From: Glandiceps talaboti
Lineage: Eukaryota > Hemichordata > Enteropneusta > Spengelidae
Assembly (NCBI RefSeq): GCF_964340395.1
Contig: NC_135562.1
Span: 20,763,126-20,825,125 of the forward strand
Reading direction: 5' to 3'
Length of the DNA: 62,000 nt
In this document: positions 26,928 through 41,588 of the stretch, piece by piece
How positions within the stretch are numbered: the first letter of the stretch is position 1
How the letters are laid out: each line of letters opens with the position of its first letter
Made by a program: the position numbers and the translations under genes
Notes under the pieces: model-generated
Told to the model about the DNA's origin: nothing
Seen by the model: only the letters and a program-made list of their open reading frames with translations
Database searches by the model: none

Positions 26928-27205
26928 TGTATATGGTCAATGATGTAGACTTGTCATATAACTGCCATAGAGGGCACTGCATACCATCGATATACCGAAA
27001 GAAGCCATTGAGATCAAACAACAATGACTCTAACTTAACAGGGACGAAGGGATGGAAATACTAATAGTATACAGCGCCCTCATGTGGTCATATGACAAGT
27101 CTATGACATTGAACCATATACAGCGATGAGGGGATGGAAATACTGGTAGTATAGAGCACCCTGCTGTGGTCATATGACAAGTCTATGACATTGAACCGTA
27201 TACAA
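26928..27205. repeat. Inverted plus tandem copies of a ~70-bp element end
   Basis: The segment GTGGTCATATGACAAGTCTA with TGACATTGAACC occurs at about 27075-27118 and again at 27157-27200 (75-bp direct repeat including GGATGGAAATACT). A diverged inverted copy lies at 26930-26985 (TGGTCAATGATGTAGACTTG). This looks like the remains of an inverted-repeat element whose right end was duplicated. Confidence 0.6.
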
Positions 27206-27681
27206 TAACAGATGAAGATGGCCAAGTGATTTGTCCAAAATAGACTAGGTAAGCTATTATACTGAGTTCCCAACTAATATAACATTGGTAAACAAGAACA
27301 GGTCTTTCAGTGAACACAAGATATACATGTCAAACATAACCACTGCTACAATACCAGATGTAAACGATAAGATCCAAAAATGCTTAGATCAAATAATTAA
27401 CTGAAAATGATCTGATATTTCACAAAGAATAACAACAACGCAGTCTCATGTCTAGTATATGTTTGTCAACAGAGGTAAACAAATACAAATTTTCCAATAA
27501 ATATCATGATGTTCAAACATAATCACTTCAACACCAGATGTAAACCATAACAGGAGCAAACTTTTATATGCAAATAATCTTTTATATGCAAATAATCTTT
27601 AGAATTAAAGTTGCACAAGCTGAGTTTATCAATCTTTTACTCAAGTGAAAATATTTAGTATAAAAACTATTATATAAACAA
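27206..27681. other. No gene seen
   Basis: AT-rich spacer with small direct repeats (TTTTATATGCAAATAATC twice near 27560-27600). Confidence 0.5.
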
Positions 27682-28716
27682 TATTAATGTCTATGCATGC
27701 CTTCCATAACATTACAATTGCATTCTGATATTAATGTCTATGCATGCCTTCCATAACATTACAATTGCATTCTGATATTAATGTCTATGCATGCCTTCCA
27801 TAACATTACAATTGCATTCTGATATTAATGTCTATACATGTCTTCCATAACATTACAATTGCATTCTGATATTAATGTCTATGCATGCCTTCCATAACAT
27901 TACAATTGCATTCTGATATTAATGTCTATGCATGCCTTCCATAACATTACAATTGCATTCTGATATTAATGTCTATGCATGCCTTCCATAACATTACAAT
28001 TGCATTCTGATATTAATGTCTATGCATGCCTTCCATAACATTACAATTGCATTCTGATATTAATGTCTATGCATGCCTTCCATAACATTACAATTGCATT
28101 CTGATATTAATGTCTATGCATGCCTTCCATAACATTACAATTGCATTCTGATATTAATGTCTATGCATGCCTTCCATAACATTACAATTGCATTCTGATA
28201 TTAATGTCTATGCATGCCTTCCATAACATTACAATTGCATTCTGATATTAATGTCTATGCATGCCTTCCATAACATTACAATTGCATTCTGATATTAATG
28301 TCTATGCATGCCTTCCATAACATTACAATTGCATTCTGATATTAATGTCTATGCATGCCTTCCATAACATTACAATTGCATTCTGATATTAATGTCTATG
28401 CATGCCTTCCATAACATTACAATTGCATTCTGATATTAATGTCTATGCATGCCTTCCATAACATTACAATTGCATTCTGATATTAATGTCTATGCATGCC
28501 TTCCATAACATTACAATTGCATTCTGATATTAATGTCTATGCATGCCTTCCATAACATTACAATTGCATTCTGATATTAATGTCTATACATGCCTTCCAT
28601 AACATTACAATTGCATTCTGATATTAATGTCTATACATGCCTTCCATAACATTACAATTGCATTCTGATATTAATGTCTATGCATGCCTTCCATAACATT
28701 ACAATTGCATTCTGAT
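27682..28716 (+). repeat. 47-bp satellite, 22 copies
   Basis: Unit ATATTAATGTCTATGCATGC + CTTCCATAACATTACAATTG + CATTCTG. Almost all copies are identical; the only recurring change is GCATGC to ACATG(C/T) in three or four units. This is the most homogeneous array in the window. Confidence 0.98.
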
Positions 28717-29109
28717 ATTGATGGAACACTTGACTGCCTAGTATGGATTTCTCAACATTTTTTACATCTATCATAAATTACGTCATCAGATCATTTATAT
28801 GTTATATCCTAATACCAGGTTTGAGTTCAGTTAATTACAAGTGATGGTTAAGTATACATCAGTAAGTAGAATACCGTGAGTACCTTTTAAATACACAGTA
28901 TAAATCTCGTCCAAAAATGTATTAACTCAGCTTGTGCCCCTTTAAATATTAACTGAGAATGTTCTAATATTTCACATAGAACACCAGTTTAGAATAGGAT
29001 ACTAAATAAATTATCATTCAAATCAGCTGTTAACTTCAAAGTCATTCATTGGTCAACTTATGCTCCATACTTGATACTGCTGTGGAAATTGAGGTTTAAG
29101 CTGTTAACT
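28717..29109. other. No gene seen
   Basis: AT-rich spacer between the 47-bp and 30-bp arrays. Confidence 0.5.
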
Positions 29110-31667
29110 TCAAAGTCACTACATAGTACTCATGTACAAACTAAGTCACTATGTAGTTCTCATGTACAAACTAAGTCACTATGTAGTACTCATGTACAAA
29201 CTAAGTCACTATGTAGTACTCATATACAAACTAAGTCACTACGTTGTACTCATGTACAAACTAAGTCACTACGTCGTACTCATATACAAACTAAGTCACT
29301 ACATAGTACTCATGTACAAACTAAGTCACTACGTAGTACTCATGTACAAACTAAGTCACTACGTAGTACTCATATACAAACTAAGTCACTACATAGTACT
29401 CATGTACAAACTAAGTCACTATGTAGTACTCATGTACAAACTAAGTCACTATGTAGTACTCATATACAAACTAAGTCACTACGTTGTACTCATGTACAAA
29501 CTAAGTCACTACATCGTACTCATATACAAACTAAGTCACTACATAGTACTCATGTACAAACTAAGTCACTACATAGTACTCATGTACAAACTAAGTCACT
29601 ACATAGTACTCATGTACAAACTAAGTCACTACGTAGTACTCATGTACAAACTAAGTCACTACGTAGTACTCATATACAAACTAAGTCACTACATAGTACT
29701 CATGTACAAACTAAGTCACTACGTAGTACTCATGTACATACTAAGTAACTATGTAGTACTCATATACAAACTAAGTCACTACGTTGTACTCATGTACAAA
29801 CTAAGTCACTACGTCGTACTCATATACAAACTAAGTCACTACATAGTACTCATATACAAACTAAGTCACTACATAGTACTCATGTACAAACTAAGTCACT
29901 ACATAGTACTCATATACAAACTAAGTCACTACATAGTACTCATGTACAAACTAAGTCACTACGTAGTACTCATGTACAAACTAAGTCACTACGTAGTACT
30001 CATATACAAACTAAGTCACTACATAGTACTCATGTACAAACTAAGTCACTACGTAGTACTCATGTACATACTAAGTAACTATGTAGTACTCATGTACAAA
30101 CTAAGTCACTACGTTGTACTCATGTACAAACTAAGTCACTACGTCGTACTCATATACAAACTAAGTCACTACATAGTACTCATGTACAAACTAAGTCACT
30201 ACATAGTACTCATGTACAAACTAAGTCACTATGTAGTACTCATGTATAAACTAAGTCACTACGTAGTACTCATGTACAAACTAAGTCACTACGTAGTACT
30301 CATGTACAAACTAAGTCACTACATAGTACTCATGTACAAACTAAGTCACTACATAGTACTCATGTACAAACTAAGTCACTACATAGTACTCATGTACAAA
30401 CTAAGTCACTACATAGTACTCATGTACAAACTAAGTCACTACATAGTACTCATGTACAAACTAAGTCACTACGTAGTACTCATGTACAAACTAAGTCACT
30501 ACGTAGTACTCATGTACAAACTAAGTCACTACATAGTACTCATGTACAAACTAAGTCACTACATAGTACTCATGTACAAACTAAGTCACTACATAGTACT
30601 CATGTACAAACTAAGTCACTACATAGTACTCATGTACAAACTAAGTCACTACATAGTACTCATGTACAAACTAAGTCACTACGTAGTACTCATGTACAAA
30701 CTAAGTCACTACGTAGTACTCATGTACAAACTAAGTCACTACATAGTACTCATGTACATACTAAGTCACTATGTAGTACTCATGTACAAACTAAGTCACT
30801 ACATAGTACTCATGTACAAACTAAGTCACTACATAGTACTCATGTACATACTAAGTCACTATGTAGTACTCATGTACAAACTAAGTCACTACATAGTACT
30901 CATGTACATACTAAGTCACTATGTAGTACTCATGTACAAACTAAGTCACTACATAGTACTCATGTACAAACTAAGTCACTACGTAGTACTCATGTACATA
31001 CTAAGTAACTATGTAGTACTCATGTACAAACTAAGTCACTACGTAGTACTCATGTACATACTAAGTCACTACATAGTACTCATGTACATACTAAGTCACT
31101 ACATAGTACTCATGTACAAACTAAGTCACTACGTAGTACACATATACAAACTAAGTCACTGCGTAGTACTCATGTACATACTAAGTCACTATGTAGTACT
31201 CATGTACAAACTAAGTCACTACGTAGTACTCATGTACAAACTAAGTCACTATGTAGTACTCATGTACAAACTAAGTCACTACATAGTACTCATGTACATA
31301 CTAAGTCACTATGTAGTACTCATGTACAAACTAAGTCACTACATAGTACTCATGTACAAACTAAGTCACTACATAGTACTCATGTACATACTAAGTCACT
31401 ATGTAGTACTCATGTACAAACTAAGTCACTATGTAGTACTCATATACAAACTAAGTCACTATGTAGTACTCATGTACAAACTAAGTCACTATGTAGTACT
31501 CATATACAAACTAAGTCACTACATAGTACTCATGTACATACTAAGTCACTATGTAGTACTCATGTACAAACTAAGTCACTACATAGTACTCATGTACAAA
31601 CTAAGTCACTACGTAGTACTCATGTACAAACTAAGTAACTATGTAGTACTCGTGTACAAACTAAGAA
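29110..31667 (+). repeat. 30-bp satellite, about 85 copies, open in one frame for 872 codons
   Basis: Unit CATGTACAAACTAAGTCACT + ACGTAGTACT. Variation is limited to CATGTAC/CATATAC, ACAAA/ACATA, and ACATAG/ACGTAG/ATGTAG/ACGTTG/ACGTCG. The block with ACGTTG, then ACGTCG, recurs at about 29221, 29461, 29761 and 30091, so there is a 240-330-bp higher-order period. One plus frame reads MYKLSHYVVL repeatedly, from 29132 past the array end to 31750. A 30-bp unit without a stop necessarily gives this, so I treat it as satellite, not gene. Confidence 0.97.
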
Positions 31668-32903
31668 CTCTAATAACTATTTCTTCAAGTGGCTATGTAG
31701 ATGACAAGTGGGTATTCATTTTGGATTTCAATATGATAAAACTTTATTAAATTTTTCAACTTGAAAAAAAAAAATGTGAAAAACCATTGACCAAGCCAAT
31801 GTTTGACATCAATAAATTGGAAATGGTAAAAAGTGCATGAAAGCTTTGTTATTGGATTTACAAAACAAACATTTTACACAGTTTAAAATCTTTTGCAATA
31901 GATAGATTTACAAACATGGACTTGGTCTATTATAGTTAAAATCATGTAGGCTTGATGTTTCACTCATGCAACATTACGTTTTTGACACCAAGATAGACAT
32001 ATTTCGACTCTAGACTAACAATAACAGAGACACAATAAACACAGTAGGATCCTTTACCCAATCACATTGGACAGTGATAAAGCACTGTTATTCTTTCATA
32101 ATTCAGTAAAAACAGACGATGATTTTAATGGCTGTAATTGTTTCTTTTCTAACTGATAATCAACATAGCAACTTGACAACTTCTACATCCCCACTGTGCA
32201 TGGCACATATGTAATTGTTTCTTTTGCATTAGAAGTTATCTGAGGGTGTGTAATAAATGTCATATCACGAGTGTGACACCAAGCCTATATCATTTTAGCT
32301 GTATGACAAATCCAAAATAAACTCTCTATTCTCATCCACATAATCACTTTCAAATAATGCTAAGATGAAATATTATGTGGTAAATATAATGCCCTTTTAC
32401 TTCTCTTCAAATCTATATCTTGTCAAGTCCTTTTACAGACTTTAGACTTTATGGCATTAATTTGAAGTTAATCGTACAAAATAGAGACTGTTTCTGACCC
32501 ATTTTTAACAGAGCAACAGGTATAACAATTTTATAACAATGACAAACATTTATTTCATTTCTCATTATCTCTTATATTCATGCTATAAACTATCTAATAA
32601 CTGTATGTTAGCTCTAAATTGACTTGTATCTCTATCAAGAATAAGTGAACATCAGTACTAAAAATGTACAGCAACACTAATTTATGTAATAACAAGAAGG
32701 GGGCTTGGGATGATAGGCATGTTGTTTTAAGACGTTTTTTTTGGACCTTGGCGTCCTGACTATTGGGATGATAAGTATCTTGAGATATTGTATGTTATTA
32801 CATGAAATATTCTGTTGACAATAAAAAGTGTCAGTGCAGAAAGATGTCTAGTCGATAATACTGTTAATGTTATAAGTTACATCAAATATGGCACACGGCA
32901 TAT
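31668..32903. other. Downstream flank of TGS1, no other gene
   Basis: AT-rich. It holds the likely TGS1 3' untranslated region and polyadenylation site (separate entries); nothing else is supported. Confidence 0.5.
32549..32554 (-). terminator. Candidate TGS1 polyadenylation signal
   Basis: TTTATT on the plus strand, AATAAA on the minus strand, about 535 bp after the TGS1 stop. It is one of several AT-rich options; chosen because it is the first canonical hexamer I noticed downstream. Confidence 0.35.
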
Positions 32904-32904
32904 T

Positions 32905-33056
32905 TGACCTATGACCTTCATGTAGGACAATATTTGACCTTTGACCTTCACTGAGGAACAACATTTGACCTTCACTGAGGACCTTTCTTTGACCCAGCTG
33001 GGGAGCAGTCCTTGACCCATGACCTGCAATAAGATACATTCCTTGACCTTTGTCCA
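32905..33056 (-). promoter_or_regulatory. Cluster of DR1-type nuclear-receptor motifs after the TGS1 stop
   Basis: On the minus strand AGGTCA-N1-AGGTCA occurs perfectly at 32905-32917 (spacer T) and 32935-32947 (spacer A), with one mismatch at 33013-33025, and more weakly at 33044-33056. DR1 is the consensus bound by RXR heterodimers and HNF4. The segment is a degenerate direct repeat of TTTGACCTTCACTGAGGA, which explains the multiplicity. Function is inferred only. Confidence 0.45.
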
Positions 33057-33086
33057 TCACTGTGGAACAGTCCTTGATAAGTTTGT

Positions 33087-33239
<153 letters not shown>

Positions 33240-33471
33240 TTAATCAAGAATAAATATTCATGGTAAAACTTCTAATCACAGTCTAAACATTTCTTGGAAG
33301 TGAATTCCAAATTTTCACTGACATATACCCTGATGATACCAAGGGACGTCAGCAAAACTGTAACATTCACTTCCAAAAGTATTTTTATGACTCTATGAGC
33401 AGAAATTTTCATTAAAGTTTATTCTTGTCCATGTGTGGCATCAATTACATGCAGCTAAATGGTCTAAAATT

Positions 33472-33592
33472 GAACAGTTGTGGGGCAAAGTGTTAGATCT
33501 AGCACTTAATCGGTTTTTGTCAAAGTGCTAGATCTAGCACTTCATCATATGCTAGATCTAGCACTTTGCCTCGCAACTGTTCCGATTTTGAA
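33472..33592. repeat. Foldback with three TAGATCTA palindromes
   Basis: AGTGCTAGATCTAGCACT is a perfect 18-bp palindrome at about 33524-33541; near-identical ones lie at about 33490-33507 and 33551-33566. Outer arms GAACAGTTGTGGGGCAAAGT (33472) and the inverse GGCAAAGTGC... (ACTTTGCCTCGCAACTGTTC, ending about 33582) also pair. The whole ~115 bp is a nested hairpin inside the TGS1 last intron. Confidence 0.8.
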
Positions 33593-33771
33593 TTCTTTGT
33601 TACATGATGTAACACTATAACTGCAATGTAGATCTTGTTCAAAATAGCAACGGAATATTTACAATCACACAAGATTCAACATGTATATGTACACACTAAA
33701 CAAACTTATCCAAGTGGGCAATGTATTTTACCAGTGTATGCACACAAATCATGGCCCCCCCACCCCCACCC

Positions 33772-33772
33772 C

Positions 33773-33806
<34 letters not shown>

Positions 33807-33846
33807 TCATGGTCCCCCCCCCCCCCACCCCAACACACACACATCA
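33772..33846 (+). repeat. (CA)n tracts with C runs
   Basis: Two (CA)n tracts separated by AATCATGGTCCCCCCC; the phrase AAATCATGG followed by C runs and CCACCCCAACACACAC is itself duplicated. Confidence 0.9.
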
Positions 33847-34107
33847 ATTTAAGTACCAGAAACCTTGGTCTCCAGAGCTTAGCAAAAACATGAATCAATC
33901 GATCAATCAATCAATCAATCAAAACGTGAAAAAGAACAATTCCTGATTTGCTTTATTTGGTGACTTTCACATAATTTATTTTTGTCCTTTGTATACACAA
34001 GGAACAAGTTGAATAAAAAAAAAGTACTACGTTATACAGGACTAGGACATCAAAAGACAGAAATTGCCAAAAACTAACCTAGCCTGCCTTAGATATGAAA
34101 TGCTTAC

Positions 34108-34186
34108 CTGTTGAATGTTGGCATTCCTTGGCACAAACATAGCGATGTTATTGGTGATGGGTTTAGTTTTTTTCATGAGTTCATCT
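34108..34186 (-). CDS. TGS1: TGS1 exon after the AT-AC intron
   Basis: 79 bp: one base completing Gly, then DELMKKTKPITNNIAMFVPR and NANIQQ, ending at CAG|GTAAGC in phase 0. It matches the TGS1 segment around ITNNIVYFLPRNADI, with equal residue spacing to the flanking exons. If the exon were started at the nearby AG (exon from 34184), one plus two bases would not fit the upstream exon; the start after AC at 34187 gives the correct frame. Confidence 0.92.
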
Positions 34187-34268
34187 GTATGTTGAGTTAA
34201 GGAAGTATGCATTTATTTGGTGCTTTGTGGTCCACACTTTGAAAGTAACCATGACAACTAGTAGAAAC

Positions 34269-34297
34269 CATAGACCCTCCACCCACGAGGGTCTATG
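34269..34297. repeat. Hairpin motif shared by three TGS1 introns
   Basis: CATAGACCCTC-CACCCAC-GAGGGTCTATG is an 11-bp perfect inverted repeat. The 15-mer CATAGACCCTCCACC is also found at 47987-48001 and, inverted, at 38429-38443, each in a different TGS1 intron. Confidence 0.75.
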
Positions 34298-34432
34298 TAG
34301 AAACCTATACAGGGTGCGACTACATTATGGCCCTTCATCCTCATCTAGGTAAACCTTATCAACTTGCTGTGCATTACAGCAGGCTGATTTATCACATGAT
34401 ACAATAACAATTATATCCTAAAAATAAAATCC

Positions 34433-37400
34433 TATAAACTATTTCACCAAACCACATTCAGGGCTGTACCCAGGTGGTAAAATCCACCGTAAGTTATAAA
34501 GTATTTCACCAAACCACATTCAGGGCTGTACCCAGGTGGTAAAATCCACCGTAAGTTATAAAGTATTTCACCAAACCACATTCAGGACTGTACCCAGGTG
34601 GTAGAATCCACCGTAAGTTATAAACTATTTCACCAAACCACATTCAGGGCTGTACCCAGGTGGTAAAATCCACCGTAAGTTATAAAGTATTTCACCAAAC
34701 CACATTCAGGGCTGTACCCAGGTGGTAAAATCCACCGTAAGTTATAAAATATTTCACCAAAACATTCAGGGCTGTACCCAGGTGGTAAAATCCACCATAA
34801 GTTATAAAATATTTCACCAAACCACATTCAGGACTGTACCCAGATGGTAAAATCCACCGTAAGTTATAAAGTATTTCACCAAACCACATTCAGGGCTGTA
34901 CCCAGATGGTAAAATCCACCGTAAGTTATAAAGTATTTCACCAAACCACATTCAGGGCTGTACCCAGATGGTAAAATCCATCGTAAGTTATAAAGTATTT
35001 CACCAAACCACATTCAGGACTGTACCCAGGTGGTAAAATCCACCATAAGTTATAAAGTATTTCACCAAACCACATTCAGGGCTGTACCTTGATGGTAAAA
35101 TCCACCGTAAGTTATAAAGTATTTCACCAAACCACATTCAGGGCTGTACCCAGGTGGTAAAATCCACCGTAAGTTATAAACTATTTCACCAAACCACATT
35201 CAGGGCTGTACCCAGGTGGTAAAATCCACCGTAAGTTATAAAGTATTTCACCAAACCACATTCAGGGCTGTACCCAGGTGGTAAAATCCATCGTAAGTTA
35301 TAAAGTATTTCACCAAACCACATTCAGGGCTGTACCCAGGTGGTAGAATCCATCGTAAGTTATAAAGTATTTCACCAAACCACATTCAGGGCTGTACCCA
35401 GGTGGTAGAATCCATCGTAAGTTATAAAGTATTTCACCAAACCACATTCAGGGCTGTACCCAGGTGGTAAAATCCACCGTAAGTTATAAAGTATTTCACC
35501 AAACCACATTCAGGGCTGTACCCAGGTGGTAGAATCCATCGTAAGTTATAAAGTATTTCACCAAACCACATTCAGGGCTGTACCCAGGTGGTAGAATCCA
35601 TCGTAAGTTATAAAGTATTTCACCAAACCACATTCAGGGCTGTACCCAGATGGTAGAATCCACCGTAAGTTATAAAGTATTTCACCAAACCACATTCAGG
35701 GCTGTACCCAGGTGGTAGAATCCATCGTAAATTATAAACTATTTCACCAAACCACATTCAGGGCTGTACCCAGGTGGTAGAATCCACCGTAAGTTATAAA
35801 GTATTTCACCAAACCACATTCAGGGCTGTACCCAGATGGTAAAATCCATCATAAGTTATAAAGTATTTCACCAAACCACATTCAGGGCTGTACCCAGGTG
35901 GTAAAATCCATCATAAGTTATAAAGTATTTCACCAAACCACATTCAGGGCTGTACCCAGATGGTAGAATCCACCGTAAGTTATAAAGTATTTCACCAAAC
36001 CACATTCAGGACTGTACCCAGATGGTAAAATCCATCGTAAGTTATAAAGTATTTCACCAAACCATATTCAGGACTGTACCCAGATGGTAAAATCCACCGT
36101 AAGTTATAAAGTATTTCACCAAACCACATTCAGGGCTGTACCCAGATGGTAGAATCCACCGTAAGTTATAAAGTATTTCACCAAACCACATTCAGGGCTG
36201 TACCCAGGTGGTAAAATCCACCGTAAGTTATAAAGTATTTCACCAAACCACATTCAGGGCTGTACCCAGGTGGTAAAATCCACCGTAAGTTATAAAGTAT
36301 TTCACCAAACCACATTCAGGGCTGTACCCAGGTGGTAAAATCCACCGTAAGTTATAAAGTATTTCACCAAACCACATTCAGGGCTGTACCCAGATGGTAA
36401 AATCCATCATAAGTTATAAAGTATTTCACCAAACCACATTCAGGGCTGTACCCAGGTGGTAAAATCCACCGTAAGTTATAAAGTATTTCACCAAACCACA
36501 TTCAGGGCTGTACCCAGATGGTAGAATCCACCGTAAGTTATAAAGTATTTCACCAAACCACATTCAGGACTGTACCCAGGTGGTAGAATCCATCATAAGT
36601 TATAAAGTATTTCACCAAACCACATTCAGGGCTGTACCCAGGTGGTAAAATCCACCGTAAGTTATAAAGTATTTCACCAAACCACATTCAGGGCTGTACC
36701 CAGGTGGTAGAATCCATCGTAAGTTATAAAGTATTTCACCAAACCACATTCAGGGCTGTACCCAGGTGGTAAAATCCATCGTAAGTTATAAAGTATTTCA
36801 CCAAACCACATTCAGGGCTGTACCCAGGTGGTAGAATCCATCGTAAGTTATAAAGTATTTCACCAAACCACATTCAGGGCTGTACCCAGGTGGTAAAATC
36901 CATCGTAAGTTATAAACTATTTCACCAAACCACATTCAGGGCTGTACCCAGGTGGTAGAATCCACCGTAAGTTATAAAGTATTTCACCAAACCACATTCA
37001 GGGCTGTACCCAGGTGGTAAAATCCACCGTAAGTTATAAAGTATTTCACCAAACCACATTCAGGACTGTACCCAGGTGGTAGAATCCACCGTAAGTTATA
37101 AAGTATTTCACCAAACCACATTCAGGACTGTACCCAGGTGGTAAAATTCACCGTAAGTTATAAAGTATTTCACCAAACCACATTCAGGACTGTACCCAGG
37201 TGGTAAAATCCACCGTAAGTTATAAAGTATTTCACCAAACCACATTCAGGACTGTACCCAGGTGGTAAAATCCACCGTAAATTATAAAGTATTTCACCAA
37301 ACCACATTCAGGACTGTACCCAGGTGGTAGAATCCACCGTAAATTATAAAGTATTTCACCAAACCACATTCAGGACTGTACCCAGGTGGTAAAATCCACC

Positions 37401-37558
37401 GTAAATTATAAAGTATTTCACCAAACCACATTCAGGACTGTACCCAGGTGGTAGAATCCACCGTAAATTATAAAGTATTTCACCAAACCACATTCAGGAC
37501 TGTACCCAGGTGGTAGAATCCACCGTAAGTTATAAAGTATTTCACCAAACCACATTCA
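34433..37558 (+). repeat. 62-bp satellite, about 50 copies, inside the U12 intron
   Basis: Unit GTATTTCACCAAACCACATT + CAGGGCTGTACCCAGGTGGT + AAAATCCACCGTAAGTTATAAA. Recurrent variants: GGGCTG/GGACTG, AGGTGG/AGATGG, TAAAATCC/TAGAATCC, CACCGT/CATCGT. The array ends 16 bp from the U12 5' splice site. The GGACTG plus GTAAATTATAAA variants cluster at 37040-37540, indicating local expansion. Confidence 0.98.
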
Positions 37559-37561
37559 TTA

Positions 37562-40091
<2,530 letters not shown>

Positions 40092-40810
40092 CTCTGTCCA
40101 TCTTTACACCTTGATCAAATTTTGAAAACAGTCGATATCTTTGTGCCCAGTATTTCTCAATTTCAGGATCATCCCTCAGTTCCTGTGGCATGGTGGATTC
40201 CTCACATACAATATCCTCTGTTTGACTCAGTTCCTGTGGCATGGTGGATTCCTCTGTTTGACAGATTGGATCTTCCTCAGCTTGTTCTTCTGTTGGTTCC
40301 ACATTTGTGACATTAGTTTCTATGTCCTCCTCTCCAACACCAAATTCATTGTGTAAATAATCATCATACAGATCCATCCAGTTCACCTCTTCATGTTCTT
40401 CACCAGATAAATCTGCGCCCTCTTCTTCCACATTTAACCCCCTCTTCTCCTCATCCTCATCCATGTCTCCATCCACACTTGTGTCATCCCCAGATGACCC
40501 ATCACTCTCACTACTGACATCCCCTCCAGCCTCAGCATTCATATCCCCACCAATACAATGGAATAACCCACTCTTGACCCCTGACCCCAAATCTGTTTGT
40601 TCACTTTCTTCCTCAAATGTGCTCTTGGCAAGAAAGTCCTTTACTTTGCTCAGTGCTTTGCTGCCACCAACAGGCATTGCTATATCATCATTGTCATCAA
40701 ATCTTGTATGAGTTGGTTTGACTTTCTTTAAACACATCTTGATTTCTTTTTTAGCTCTCTTGTTTCTGTATTCTGCAAGACCTCGACTAATGGCTGGGGT
40801 ACCATCACGA
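40092..40810 (-). CDS. TGS1: TGS1 exon, acidic linker plus start of the catalytic region
   Basis: 719 bp after the acceptor TTTTTCGTTATAG. It begins T (completing Ser), RDGTPAISRGLAEYRNKRAK, then a basic stretch and a long Glu/Asp/Ser-rich linker (GGDVSSESDGSSGDDTSVDG and similar). It has two copies of EESTMPQEL (a 33-bp coding duplication at about 40170-40250), and ends PEIEKYWAQRYRLFSKFDQG, VKMDR, G|GTAAGT. KYWAQRYRLFS is the diagnostic TGS1 helix leading into the methyltransferase fold. Confidence 0.93.
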
Positions 40811-41588
40811 CTATAACGAAAAATAAAACGGAGATGGGATAGAAGATATTTTTCTATTAAATCGTCAGACAAAAGATATGTTACAATATCAAAGATATAC
40901 ACGACATTATCAAAAGTTTGCCAACTACTTTAGATATGCTGATTGGTCATTCAAAACTGCTTTGCAGTATAAATGTAATTGTGAACAATGGTGGTCATTG
41001 GTTAATAATTCAAACTCATGAAAATGTGATGTTAGAGCTGTGTTGATGGTGTGAATGACACATAGACAGTACATTATACTTGTTAATTACAAACCTGTAT
41101 AGTTAAATATGTACTAAACTTAAGTTGGATCTTTGTGGAAAGTATATACAAATGTACAATATCTTTACATATACATACCAGTGATTATTTGAATCAGTGC
41201 ATGCACATACCAGTAGCATTTGCACTGCAATACCACAAACATTATTGCATACCTGTATTCATATGACATGCAAATGAGGGCACACTCACTCCTTAATTGC
41301 TTAATCACCTGTTTTATGGACATTTGCTTTTTCCAATGTAATAATGACAAAAGTCCATGTTGTGCGGGAGCAAGTATGGGCACATAGAATACTTGCACTC
41401 ATGTTGTCATGTTTTCTACTACACTTTCACTCACCATATTCATGAAACTACATGACTGCAGCTGGCGTACACTGCAAGCACTCGTATAAAATTCCCTAGT
41501 GTGCCAACATTGCACTCACATGTGATAGGGGTCTATCATATTACAATACAGTTCAAGAATCCCTTTCTGATAAGCTTGCTTATTGTCC

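Noticed and set aside
34433-37558. CRISPR-like regular repeats
   Set aside because: Units are contiguous with no unique spacers, and the genome is eukaryotic; the same holds for the other arrays.
34433-37558. Covarying hairpin GGTGG-taaaat-CCACC in the 62-bp unit
   Set aside because: All four combinations of AGGTGG/AGATGG with CCACC/CCATC occur, so there is no compensatory pattern.
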